Assembly: GCA_029204225.1 (NCBI GenBank)
Contig: CM055100.1
Coordinates: 5,849,409-5,913,408 of the forward strand
Direction: 5' to 3'
Length of the DNA: 64,000 nucleotides
DNA from: Diphasiastrum complanatum
Lineage: Eukaryota; Streptophyta; Lycopodiopsida; Lycopodiales; Lycopodiaceae
Position numbers and translations under genes: made by a program. Position 1 is the first letter of the stretch. The number at the start of each line of letters is the position of its first letter. A model generated the notes under the pieces. The model made no database searches, had not been told where the DNA came from, and was given only the letters and a program-made list of their open reading frames with translations. Positions 45,439-55,013 of the stretch are shown here, in pieces.

Positions 45439-45773
45439 TTAAATAAGCCAATGAGCTACCTAAGTGGCAATTCCACAATTCACCAAATTAATAGTTCCTC
45501 CACTAAAGGTCACAATCAAAAGGTGATTTATTAAAGAGGGGTCTACTACATTTATTACAAATGCCTACACATACTAGCTCCTATATGGTCATTCCTTCAC
45601 TTGGGATTCACCATGAGGCTCACATGATTTCAAACTATTATCGTAGCTAGTATTTCTCGGCTCTCATTCTCGTCCTTCTCTTCTTCCTCAGGGACCTCCT
45701 TGGTCTAAGGTGAGAGGTGCTCTTAGAATAGCTTTTGCTCGACATCTTGGGGATTCCTTAGAATCAGCCAACA
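45439..45773 (-). repeat. E 3' LTR, proximal part (U3 start)
   Basis: Minus strand starts TGTTGGCTGATTC at 45773, right after a purine tract GAGGAGGATGA. It continues into 26966-26176 across element B. Confidence 0.8.
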
Positions 45774-46151
45774 TCATCCTCCTCTAATTTGTTGCAGAAA
45801 CCACTGCAACACATATTGAATGATATCGCTTTCACTTTGGCACTTGGAAAAGCTTGGATCTTCTTTCTCTTGCATAAAGCCAAGTACCTTTTGGATGAAT
45901 CTGAACTCCTGCCAGTCTTCCACCAGCATGGCATAGTGAGAAGACAACGCCACTCTATAATAGAGTTGGGCCATCATTTGGTGGTCATCTTCTAACTGGA
46001 GGGCTATGTTGGGATTAATCTTAATAGGATCTAGGGCTCGATCCCAAAAGCATTCTTGAATAATGAGAAATGCTATGGATTGACAATACTCAATGCTTTC
46101 TCGTACGCATAAATCAGTGCTAGACTTATATTTATGGCCAAAGTCCAGCAA
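45774..46151 (-). CDS. Element E interior ORF, 125 codons, unknown function
   Basis: Open from MLDFGHKYKSSTDLCVRESI to ILQQIRGG-type residues encoded by the polypurine tract next to the LTR. It is rich in helices (ALQLEDDHQMMAQLYYRVAL, EDWQEFRFIQKVLGF). Nothing resembles gag, protease or pol. Its position, ending at the 3' LTR in element sense, suggests it is an element-borne ORF or the end of one; upstream stops break any longer frame. No function can be given. Confidence 0.4.
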   Translation of the reverse strand: MLDFGHKYKSSTDLCVRESIEYCQSIAFLIIQECFWDRALDPIKINPNIALQLEDDHQMMAQLYYRVALSSHYAMLVEDWQEFRFIQKVLGFMQEKEDPSFSKCQSESDIIQYVLQWFLQQIRGG

Positions 46152-46660
46152 CTACAGCCTCAGATCATCACTTGTTGAGCTTTCTGAAACCCCTAGATTC
46201 ACTAGCCAATTGATATCTTCCCTTCGTAATTGCTCCGCCGGTTTATGAGTACTTCAAAATGAGACGACAAACGCGGCCAAACAAAAAACTGACACACTAA
46301 TTCTCGGATCAGAAACAAACAAATGCTAGATGCCGAAGAATAGAAGCTGTGAGCCGAAGTAAATCAAAAGACAATTTAGCAACACTACCCCTCAGCGTGT
46401 TGTTGTGCAAAAATATAGAATGAAAATGTTGAATCCTAGCAGATTCTTGGTGCTTAGGTTTTTGAAAAAAAGTTGTCGATGGCGCTCATGTTTGATGATT
46501 GATAACTGGTGATGGCGCTCGAGAATCGGAAACAGTGGTGGAGCGCGGTCTCAATGAGTTAAAGAGCGCCAAGAATGAGCATGGGAGCATCAAAATCATC
46601 AGAAATCTGTCGCTAGGAACATAAACAAGTTTGCACATTGCTAAGGTGCGAATGACTTCG
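46152..46660. other. Element E interior, no feature recognised
   Basis: Non-coding by eye on both strands; it carries ggcgctc words near 46470, 46512 and 46565. It sits between the unknown ORF and the repeat tract. Confidence 0.35.
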
Positions 46661-46689
46661 GTTTAGGTTGTTTTATAGCCGTTGAGGCC

Positions 46690-47060
46690 TGCGGTCGATA
46701 TTTTTTTGAAGACAACTGCTCGGTCGAGATCGAATTCAGCATGACTTGGTCGAGATTCTAGGTGTAATGACTCGGATGAGATTTGAAGTGTAAGGAATCG
46801 ACTGAGATCCATTACTCGGCTTGGTCAAGATTGAGTCAACGTCTTGGTGGAGTTTCAACATTTGGCTCGGTCAAAATCAAAGCAGAGTCTCGTGATATTT
46901 GGACTCGACTCGATCGAGATTGAATTAGAGTCTTGTGAGAATTGAACTCGGCTCAGTCGAGATTTGATGCTGAAGACTTGGTCGAGGTTTTAGACTCAGC
47001 TCAGTTGAGATGTGAGGCTTGGCTCAGTCGATACTTAACTTGGAGACTCGGTTGAGATGA
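46690..47060. repeat. Degenerate minisatellite in element E
   Basis: The word gactcggtcgagatt and close variants (ggctcagtcgagattt, gactcgatcgagattg, cttggtcgaggtttt) recurs about a dozen times at irregular 20-40 bp spacing. Such tracts occur in the untranslated parts of large plant LTR elements. Confidence 0.7.
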
Positions 47061-47170
47061 CATTGGAGGGTCACTCGATCTGATGGTGGAGAACTCAGAT
47101 GTAAAAATAGAGCAAGGTACAGTGCTCAGAGTTTTTTGATAGATGTGTAACCAAATTGCATAGTATTCAG

Positions 47171-47817
47171 TGTGAAGGATTTCAGATTAATGATGATCCA
47201 ATCCACAAAAAGATCTTGGGTTACAAAAGAAGCTACTCTACCAATCTCACCAAAGTAGAAAAATCAACATCTACACACAAAATGAGATGCAAACTCTAAT
47301 AGAACTTGATCAAACATGATCCAAAAGATAAAGTACCATTGTTGTCCATACAAAACCAGCAAGCTACTGTATTTCATACGTGTGGATCCAAAAATAGCAA
47401 ATATAGATCATTCTACACATAGAATTGCATGCAATCACATGTATAGTGCATCATTGGATAGTAGAACCCAAGAGAATTATGTATAAGCATGAAATGAGAT
47501 AGAGAAGAGAGAAGATATGTCTCTCCATGAGCTACATCCTTTTATAATAGGTTCAAACCCTATCTGGCCACTCGGCTTTTCCACCAAAATGCTAACCCTA
47601 CTATTTTTGGGTCTAGATTCAAAGTACCCAACATTCAAATTTGAATCTACTCAAACTCGACTTCTAACTTAACCACACTTTTGAAAAGTGTTTATTCAAA
47701 TAAAATTTAGACTAATGAACTTTGAAAAGTCAAACTCTAAGTCTAAAACAAAGTTGGCCTCAATTTGTCAAATATAGAAATGTAGCAAATATGATCAAAC
47801 TAGTTGAATATTTCACA
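47171..47817 (-). repeat. Element F 3' LTR (647 bp)
   Basis: Plus-strand tgtgaaggatttcag to gaatatttcaca. The minus strand has the purine tract GAAGAGGGAG just before it. Its inner 150 bp are repeated at 52333-52480. Confidence 0.8.
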
Positions 47818-47957
47818 CTCCCTCTTCAACTAGTCTTAGCATAGACTTTGATAACACTCCAAGTGACGTTCTATGCTTCATGAACATGTCTTTTCCCAAC
47901 GATTTGGTGAAGATATTAGCTACACATTCCCTTGAGGACACATGTTGAAGCAAATAG
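47818..47957 (-). pseudogene. Element F RNase H C-terminus
   Basis: The minus strand reads SSRECVANIFTKSLGKDM and RTSLGVLSKSML, the standard end of copia RNase H, immediately upstream of the purine tract. It is cut at about 47957, where gypsy-associated sequence starts. Confidence 0.75.
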
Positions 47958-48199
47958 AGAATGAACTACCATCTGTCAAAGGGGCGAGCCTAAACAGTAA
48001 GATCTGAAGATTTTACTCAGAAAAAACACCCTGGACCTGTTTTGGTTCCCCAAAACTCCAAAACTACTCAGCTTGGCTCGCCTAGCTCAAATTAGAGAGA
48101 CAATTACTTGCTGAAGATTGAGCTTGCACCATTGTCGAGATATGTGACTTCAAAAATTTTGAGAAACTTGCCTCTACAGCCTCAGTAAAAACCTATCTT

Positions 48200-48890
48200 G
48201 GCTCGCCTCCTTCACCATTGATAGATCTCATTGAGCCCAGCACATTGTCCAGAGGGCGAGCCAAGATCCCAAGTACTCATCATTCTAGACTGAAAAGTGT
48301 GAAAATCCTGATTTTTTATATTTTCTGGGATCCCAAACAGCCTGCCAACTGGGATTCAAGAATTGATAAATCCCAAAGTGTCATATCTCATTGTTCCCTC
48401 AAGGTCTTGGTTCGCCTATTTGCAGGTGGCATCCTCTACTTGTGAAGAAGCTAATTTGAGTCGGGAGAACTAAGATACCCACAGGATTGGTCAAAAACAG
48501 AGAAAATCCAAAATTTATTATTTTTGGCCTAAAAGCTTCGATTTGTAATATGTTGGCTCGTCTCCTTAACCATTGTTAGATCTCATTGAGCCCAGTACAT
48601 TGTCCAAAGGGTGAGCCAAGAGCCCAAGCACCCACTAGTTTACATTGAAAAGTGTGAAAATCTTGATTTTTACACTTTCTGGGATCCCAAACAGCCTATC
48701 AACTGGGATTCAAGATTTGTACAATCCCAAAGTGTCATATCTCACTACTCTCTCGAGGTCTTGGTTTGCCTATTTGCAGGTTGCATTACCCACTCAAAAA
48801 GAGCTTAATTTGAGTCAGGAGAGCCAAGACACCCAAAGAATCAGCTAGAAAGTCGAAAAATCCAATAGCTTACATTCGTACATTCTCAAT
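48200..48890. repeat. 355-bp tandem duplication in the J leader
   Basis: Units begin ggctcgcctcctt at 48200 and ggctcgtctcctt at 48555. Both continue with gatctcattgagcccag, acagcct and ttgcctatttgcagg-type words. They are diverged by roughly 15%. Confidence 0.85.
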
Positions 48891-48974
48891 TTCACATTTC
48901 CAGAATTTGAATTCTTGGATCCCCAAACAAGATACTTTTCTCAACTGCAAACTTAGACAAGATCTTTTGTTTGG

Positions 48975-49881
48975 ATGCAACTAAGATCAGGTCGAAAGAC
49001 TAAATCTAGGATCTCGAGAGAGGAAGGAAGTTCACTTGGAGACCAGGAACCATCAACTAGTCATCCCCAACCCCAGAATCTCCAAGAGCAGTTCGACATG
49101 GCTGCCAATAATCCAGACCAACCTCAAGAGAATCTAGTACCACCTGAGGCACCAGGAGCCCAAAGGATCTCCAACCTGTTAGCCTTTGCTGTACCATTAT
49201 CGGAGCCATTCCACATAATCGACAAGCTCCTAGACTTGATCTACCACGATATGATGGTACTACCAACCCAGCACGCTACCTTCAGATTTATGAGGAAGCA
49301 TGTGAAGTCTATGGAGAGACAACTCTGGAAGAAAAACTCCAACTCTTTAGTATGACCCTCACTGATGCCGCTTGCGAGTGGTATTTCAACCTTGAGCGTC
49401 ACGAACAAAATGAGTGGGAATCACTCAAGGACTCCTTCGTTAAGAGGTTCAAATCATCCAGATTCCTTGAAAGCCCATTTTTATTGCTTAGTAAGATCAA
49501 AGTGAGAAAGGATGAGAGGGTACACGATAACATCGAACGACTCAAACATCTTAAGACTGAATGCCCTGCCCACTTAGCACCTGATCAAGCCGTGCTCATA
49601 TGGTTCATGGCTGGCCTCCCAAAATCTATGAACTTAGACCTCCAGAATCCTATGCTACCTTACGTGATGCTATGGATGATGCCATCTGCGAAGAGGATAA
49701 AGGCTCCGATGAAGAATATGAACTCCAACATTCTCGAGCCATTGTCTCTGATCAAAGCCATAGATCTCAAGGTGAAGGATCCTCTACCGATGTTGCCACA
49801 CAATTGTTGTTACATCAACTTGAAACCATGAATAAAACCCACCAGACACAGATGGATAAGATATCAAAATATTTTGAATAG
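48975..49881 (+). pseudogene. J gag capsid region, frameshifted
   Basis: Starts MQLRSGRKTKSRISREEGSS, a start style common in plant gypsy gags. Three overlapping frames then share the retrotransposon gag domain: YDGTTNPARYLQIYEEACEV, AACEWYFNLERHEQNEWESL, FVKRFKSSRFLESPF and ERLKHLKTECPA. At least two frameshifts (near 49220-49360 and 49590) break it. Confidence 0.8.
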
Positions 49882-50105
49882 AAATTGAAAAATACCACAC
49901 CACAAGGGCTATTGTCAACCAATTTCCCAAGCGTGATAATGTTTGGTGTCCCACATGTCAACAAAATCACACGGCGATCGAATGTCCACAGAATAGACAG
50001 ATAGCCCAAAGGTTTTGCATCTTTTGCATCACCAACAATCATGATACATCTACTTGTATCTACAATCCAAGAATACAAGCCGTTGCACGACAATACCAAT
50101 GGAGG

Positions 50106-51056
50106 ATGCAACAACAAGGTCTCCAAATTACAAGTTACCAAAGGTCCCCATTCCAACAAGCACCCCAACAACGCTTAGCACTATTTGGACCGAATAACGC
50201 AGCACCAGCCTTAGTAGTGCGACAGCCTGGGCCTCAGATGAACCGTCAAATCATCCCAGCAAACCTTGCTACCACAAGTCATGATCCTCAACCTCAGCTA
50301 GAGTTCAGCCTTGAGAATGTCTATATGCCTGAGGATCAAGGGTTTCCCTGGTTTTACTCAGATGGAACTGAAGCTTCTATTTATCTTTTATTTACCACAC
50401 AACAGTGTTTCTATGGAAATAGAGCACCTATCCAATGTTATGGCTGTGGAGAGAACCACCGGATTGCCGAGTGCCTATATGAAGGCACCTACACACCTAT
50501 CTGTAGGGAATGTGGCCATGGCCATTGCTATAAAGATTGCCCATCCCGACTGGTAGAGTCGCAAGTTGACGCACCTGTCAACATGGTAGAGAGAATTTTG
50601 AACGAGAAGCATAGACAACCCCATACTATAAGCCACTACACTACATCCACTGGACCAGGAGAGTATCCCAACCCACAAAAAGAAAAAGATCGTTATATCA
50701 AGGTAAAAAAGTGGATCCAAGAGGAGCAAGCTAAGGCCCCTATTGGTGATCTCAATCAGCCAATAGAACCTATGGATTTGCTTGTACACTCGAACAAAGC
50801 TATGAATGCTCCTACCTCAACCATGAACCAGGAAGGGCTTATCCAACCTGAGTTTGATGAAGAACCCTTCGCCTCCCTAGAACCAGAAGGAAGTGGGATT
50901 GAAGCCTTAACTGCTTTATTGTCCAGTCATGTCACCCTGCCCTTAGGTGATATTTTGAAGAATTCCAAACCCCTACACCAAGCCTTAACCATTTGGTTAG
51001 GAGATAAAAATACACCTACAAGACCCTCCATGAATGGAGAGAGTGATGATGACTAG
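50106..51056 (+). CDS. J gag C-terminus with double zinc knuckle
   Basis: 316 open codons, Gln/Pro-rich at first. It then has two Cys/His motifs at about residues 118-150, CYGCGENHRIAEC and CRECGHGHCYKDC, of the CCHC type that binds RNA. A charged linker follows to a stop at 51054-51056. The upstream reading frame from 49881 to 50106 also shows coding-like text, so this was joined to the capsid part. It lies 6 bp before the protease frame. Confidence 0.75.
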   Translation: MQQQGLQITSYQRSPFQQAPQQRLALFGPNNAAPALVVRQPGPQMNRQIIPANLATTSHDPQPQLEFSLENVYMPEDQGFPWFYSDGTEASIYLLFTTQQCFYGNRAPIQCYGCGENHRIAECLYEGTYTPICRECGHGHCYKDCPSRLVESQVDAPVNMVERILNEKHRQPHTISHYTTSTGPGEYPNPQKEKDRYIKVKKWIQEEQAKAPIGDLNQPIEPMDLLVHSNKAMNAPTSTMNQEGLIQPEFDEEPFASLEPEGSGIEALTALLSSHVTLPLGDILKNSKPLHQALTIWLGDKNTPTRPSMNGESDDD

Positions 51057-51062
51057 TTCGTA

Positions 51063-51440
51063 ATGGCCATTGGTGCTACTTGGGAGAATGAGAAAAGTAA
51101 TGTTACCCTACCTGTTCAGCACAAGAACCTCCCTTCAGTAGTTGCTATTATTGACAGTGGTTCAGTTGTAAACATCATGTCATCACACATATATCGAGAG
51201 TGGGGGCTGAGTGCCTTAAAGCCCACAGGTTTTTCTATAAAACTTGCTAATCAGAGCTATGTCAAACCCATGAGAATTGTCAAAAATGTACATGTGAAGG
51301 TCGCTGATCTTTGCTTTGTCATTAACTTCACAGTCTTAGATCTTCCAAAAACAACCTCATCTTACTGACTTCTATTAGGAAGTCCCTGGCTAAAGGTAGC
51401 CAAAGTACGCCATGAGTGGGGTACAGATTGTATCACATTG
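51063..51440 (+). pseudogene. J aspartic protease
   Basis: Reads SVVAIIDSGSVVNIMSSHIY, with the catalytic Asp in DSGS, then GFSIKLANQSYVKP and VINFTVLDLPKTTSSY. A stop precedes LLLGSPWLKVAKV, the conserved final block of gypsy proteases. One mutation therefore truncates an otherwise typical retropepsin. Confidence 0.8.
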
Positions 51441-52082
51441 GAGAATCGGGATCGAGCCGTGAGAGTCGATCCAAATACCTGGACCATTAAGCCTATGAGC
51501 CCATTAAAAGAAACGACTTCATCCACTACCGATCACCCGATCGATCGAAATCTAAAGAAGCGCTACAAGCCATTGGGAATCCATCAAGATTTTGATACTG
51601 ATATTATCATTTGGATTGATGCTCTAGCTACAGTCGATTGTACGAGCTTTGTAAAAGGATCTATCTCCCTATTTTGAGAAGCCAATCAAGAGTCAAAACC
51701 TGCAAACCAAAAGCCTGTCACCCTTGATGATGAGATCGAAATCGAGGTAAACATGATCGAACTATCATGGCTTTTATTAGAACCACCCCAAGAACCCAGT
51801 GAAGAAGAATTTTTTCCTTGGTGCTCAGTAATCACTTTGGAAGATGATGTGGGATATTCTAACAAACAAGCATTATCTTACTTCGATCCCCAACATTATA
51901 GAGAAAGACGACTACCAGAAGACGTCTCTAAAATCCCATCCCTGGCTAAGGTCTCTAAAGAGCCTCACCCCACAAGTGTATATCAATATCGGGTCAAGAT
52001 AAGCCAATGGGACAATCCAGTAGATGAAGCCATAACCAGTGTGGACACCACGTTGTGGGACCCCCTTGATTATGCAATCTAA
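51438..52082 (+). pseudogene. J protease-RT linker
   Basis: Two open stretches, 51438-51677 and 51753-52082, acidic and Pro-rich (LLLEPPQEPSEEEFFPW), with an in-frame stop between them. They match the position of the linker before gypsy RT, but RT never begins. A stop at 52080-52082 is followed by element F leader. Confidence 0.5.
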
Positions 52083-52089
52083 TAGCCAC

Positions 52090-52332
52090 TACTAAGACTG
52101 ATCTAATGATCCAAAAATCGGCCAAATCCAGTATGTGAAATCAGAAATTAGAATTGATCAAGTTTATAGACCTATATAGGGTCTTGATCTACAAAAGATC
52201 CAATCTACGAAAGCAAAAAACTCGATTTTGTTGTAGAATCCTCTCTAGCATGCTCTAGCCTTGATATCTTCACCAAATAATTGATAGATATGATTTTCTC
52301 CTTCATAACTTGAAACACAAGCTCTGATACCA
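52090..52332 (-). other. Element F 5' leader and primer-binding site
   Basis: The minus strand reads ATGGTATCAGAGCTTG (primer site at about 52321-52332) next to an LTR edge. The leader is about 230 bp and no gag survives. Confidence 0.65.
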
Positions 52333-52480
52333 TATGAAGGATTTTAGATCAATGATGATCCAATCCACAAAAAGATCTTGGGTACAAAAGAAACTACTTT
52401 ACCAGTCTCACCAATGTAGAAAATATCAGCATCTACACACAAAATGAGATGCAGACTCTAATAGAACTTGATCAAACATG
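52333..52480 (-). repeat. Element F 5' LTR stub
   Basis: 148 bp matching 47171-47325 of the F 3' LTR (gatgatccaatccacaaaaa and neighbours). Cut at 52480 within ...atcaaacatga. Confidence 0.8.
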
Positions 52481-52552
52481 AATCTAAGGTGAAAGGTTCT
52501 CTTAGAATAGCTTTGGCTTGGTATCTTGGGGATTTCTCAGAATCAGCCAACA
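52481..52552 (-). repeat. Element E 5' LTR stub (72 bp)
   Basis: The minus strand reads TGTTGGCTGATTC ... CACCTTAGA, matching the start of the E 3' LTR at 45773. TAGTG follows at 52553. Confidence 0.85.
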
Positions 52553-52895
52553 TAGTGACTATGCAGAAGGAGCAATTTATCATCAATATGATAGACTAGT
52601 TTTTTTTAAGAGCAAGAATCTAGATTATGCTCAATCTAGGTATTCTACCTACAAGAATGACCTTTTTGCCATCATTCATACATTGAAAATTTGAAGCCAC
52701 TATTTGTATGGTACTAGTTGTATGGTGATGAATAATCACCAATCCCTAAAGTCATATGTGATGATGTTAACCTCCTTAGCAATTGAAAGGCTGGATGGTC
52801 CAAACTCATTGAAGAGTTTGACTCCGACATTAAGTGTGGGAAAAATGTGTCAAACTATGTTGTAAATGTCTTGACAAGGGATTGGAGTTCAAAGG
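52553..52895 (+). pseudogene. Element G gypsy RNase H, right part
   Basis: Resumes the RNase H broken at 26175: DYAEGAIYHQYDRL, VFFKSKNLDYAQSRYSTYKN, FAIIHTLKIW-like, NHQSLKSY and, in another frame, LAIERLDGWSKLIEEFDSDI and VVNVLTRDWSSKGPML. Stops near 52697 and a frameshift mark decay. No integrase follows. Confidence 0.82.
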
Positions 52896-54110
52896 GTCCT
52901 ATGCTCTGAGGCATGACAAAAATTTCATCTGTCTCCAAAGAATCAGAATCATCGAACATATCCATGAGGGTCTGCGTATTTGGTGAGATAGCTTGCGCTT
53001 GTGGGGGTGAGGCGGCCTGGGCAATTGTGATTGAAATGGTGTCTCCAATGGTCACAGACTATCCCTATGAGGAAGCGAAGGCTATGGAAACATCAATGGA
53101 AGGGGGAACGAGTAGTGCAGAGCAAGTGGCAGCGGGGGGTTGTACCATAGTTGGCATTGGTTGCCTAGTACGACGATGTGATGCGGAAGGTGAGTCAGGA
53201 ATTACGACCTTGTTGCATACCCATCGGTGATTAGAGGCCTGTCGTGAAGATTTGGTAGGTGCCACATATTCATAAATGAACAAGACTGACTCAAGAAGAA
53301 AACCATGGATCTTATTGACTAGGTAGAAAGCGGAGATGATGCACAAAAGAGGGCCATCGACAAATTGCTGCTTGGTGTTACCCTTGATGGCTCTTTTGAG
53401 TTCATCAAAAACCGTTTAAACCCAATTATAAGGCTACAATGGTTTCTTATCAAATTTATAGTTCAACTCTACTATGCGGTGCATGATTTGCAATGAAATG
53501 CGCTCCTTTCTGAGGTTGCCAACTATTAGGAAGTTGCTCAAAAGTTGCGTAGCCACATGGATATCTTGAATATATCAATGGTTCAATAAAGCTCTATGGA
53601 CGTATAAATGAATGTTTTGATGATGTTCTTGGCATGCTTGTGGTTTGGTGAGGATTGGTACTTGAGGATATGCCTATGGCTTCAAGGGCGGCTTCAGTAA
53701 CACGCATCTGGTGGGTAGTCCCCTGGTAGGTAATGTAGAATCTGGACTTCTCCTCTATCCAGGTTCTAAAGGACATAGTTATAAATTGCATGTTTATTCT
53801 ACTGGAAAATGTGTGCTCATGGATCCCCATTGCCGTGAGCAGAGGCTCAACAAGGTTCATCCATTGCGCCACCATGCTTGTGCTAGGAAGTATTATGATG
53901 TTTGTTTTGGATGGAACATCACGATGAATGGCATAATGTGAAGACCTAGGAGTATGGGTAGAAGACATGATGAGAGTAAGAAAATACTGAGAGTAAATAG
54001 TGCAAGAGTGTATCAGAAGGCTGAATGAAAGTTTTGGAAAGTTCTGGTCGCTGGAAAATTTGGCAAGGGCTTTCCTAGCACAAGTGAGAAATGAAATCGA
54101 ATTCAACTAT
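52896..54110 (-). pseudogene. Decayed minus-strand ORF of unknown, probably element-linked, function
   Basis: Best-kept piece 54106-53594 (171 codons) reads MSSTHTPRSSHYAIHRDVPS, VAQWMNLVEPLLTAMGI, FRTWIEEKSRFYITYQGTT and VTEAALEAIGI. Further pieces (53560-53065, 53055-52855) continue with RIVELNYKFDKKP, FVDGPLLCIISAFYLVN and a Pro/Ser-rich tail. Several frameshifts separate them. The layout resembles large uncharacterised ORFs seen near plant transposons, but no domain is recognised. Confidence 0.4.
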
Positions 54111-54820
54111 TTTATAGGCTGATTTGGAGGGTCCATTAGACAAATTACTAGTTTGGCAGTTCAGTTTTGGATAAAAATATTCAGGCATACTCAATACTGT
54201 GAAAATAGCTTCCAAAAATTTCAACAAAGGTTTTTAAACATCTGAAGTGATCTGGTGAAGGTTCTGAAGATCTAACGAAAGTTAAATCATTCGCCTAGGT
54301 ACTGTAGATAATAAAATTATTTTCAATATTTGAACTTGTGTCCAATCTAATTTGGGCATTCTGAATCCATTTGTTAGATCCACAAAGGTTAATAAAGACT
54401 ATAAGATGCTCGACGAAGGTTCTGAAAATGGTAGATTGCTGGACATTCACCTGACTTAAAAACAGGTAGTAACTCTATTAGAAAACCTCACCCAACCTAG
54501 TATAGGTAAATCTAAGGTGGAGATATAATCTGGCAACTTGACGAAGGTTTCTAAGACTGTATGTAAAAGAAATAACTCAAAAAGTGATTTTCTAAGTCAT
54601 GTTTTTATAAAAAATTGATTTTTGAAAATATTTTCTTTCAATTTTTTCTGATCTGATAATATTTTTGACTTTTGGTCATCGTTATTTCTCTTTTTTTTTT
54701 TTTTTTGCTTTGTTTTTTTTTACTATATTTTTTCAAAAAATAAAAATCAACCAAGTAGTGAAAAACAAAGAAATAAAAGTAAAAATGACAAGGTATCAGA
54801 TCATGCTGGTTGAACTGGCT
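54111..54820. other. No gene recognised
   Basis: AT-rich, with T-runs at 54690-54720. Open frames in this stretch come from the homopolymers. Confidence 0.4.
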
Positions 54821-54821
54821 G

Positions 54822-55013
54822 TCAAAACTTGCATAGTCGGCTGCCATTCACTTGAGTATCAAATTGTTTTCCATCCAAGTGTTCTATAATAACTGCTCCA
54901 TAATTCATTATTTCTTTCACCTTGTACAGTCCTTCACCTGTAAACTTCAACTTGCCTTTGATTAGTTTTGTCTTATACATTAATCCTAGATCTCCTTCCT
55001 TCAATGGCCATGT
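54822..55013 (-). pseudogene. Element K: Ty3/gypsy integrase C-terminus
   Basis: The minus strand reads WPLKEGDLGLMYKTKLIKGK, FTGEGLYKVKEIMNYGAV and QVNGSRLCKF, the usual gypsy integrase C-terminal domain. It is broken upstream by element I. On the far side (59435 onward) the reading frame resumes with AKKARRKT-like sequence. Confidence 0.8.

Larger units (their letters stand above)
47958..52085 (+). mobile_element. Ty3/gypsy gag-protease block J (no RT)
   Basis: A plus-strand gypsy fragment: a repeat-bearing leader (48000-48970), gag, two zinc knuckles, protease and the start of the protease-RT linker, ending about 52082. No LTR, primer site, RT, RNase H or integrase is seen. It may be a truncated element or a gag-only type. 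It is antisense to F. Confidence 0.7.
47171..52480 (-). mobile_element. Element F: copia relic inside E, interior replaced by gypsy sequence
   Basis: Consists of the 3' LTR, about 140 bp of copia RNase H end, an opposite-strand gypsy gag-protease block (about 47958-52085), a leader with primer site (52321-52332), and the first 148 bp of the 5' LTR (52333-52480). That LTR is cut and joined to a stub of the E 5' LTR at 52481, so a deletion removed the right side of F and most of the E interior. Confidence 0.7.
26176..52552 (-). mobile_element. Element E: large LTR retrotransposon, target duplication TAGTG, host of the nest
   Basis: The outer ends are TGTTCACAAATTC at 26176 and ...CAGCCAACA at 52552 on the plus strand, that is a minus-strand element starting TGTTGGCTGATTC and ending GAACA. 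TAGTG flanks both ends. Removing E with one TAGTG restores the gypsy RNase H reading DASDYAEGAI, which confirms the ends. What remains of E itself is its 3' LTR (split by element B), a polypurine tract, about 1.4 kb of interior and a 72-bp stub of the 5' LTR. No pol domain survives, so its superfamily is unknown. The rest of the span is younger elements. Confidence 0.85.

Noticed and set aside
46690-47060. Possible CRISPR-like array (regularly recurring short words)
   Set aside because: Words vary and spacing is irregular; no conserved repeat with unique spacers, and the context is a plant retroelement.
53711-53941. 76-codon plus-strand frame
   Set aside because: Antisense of the better-supported unknown minus-strand ORF.
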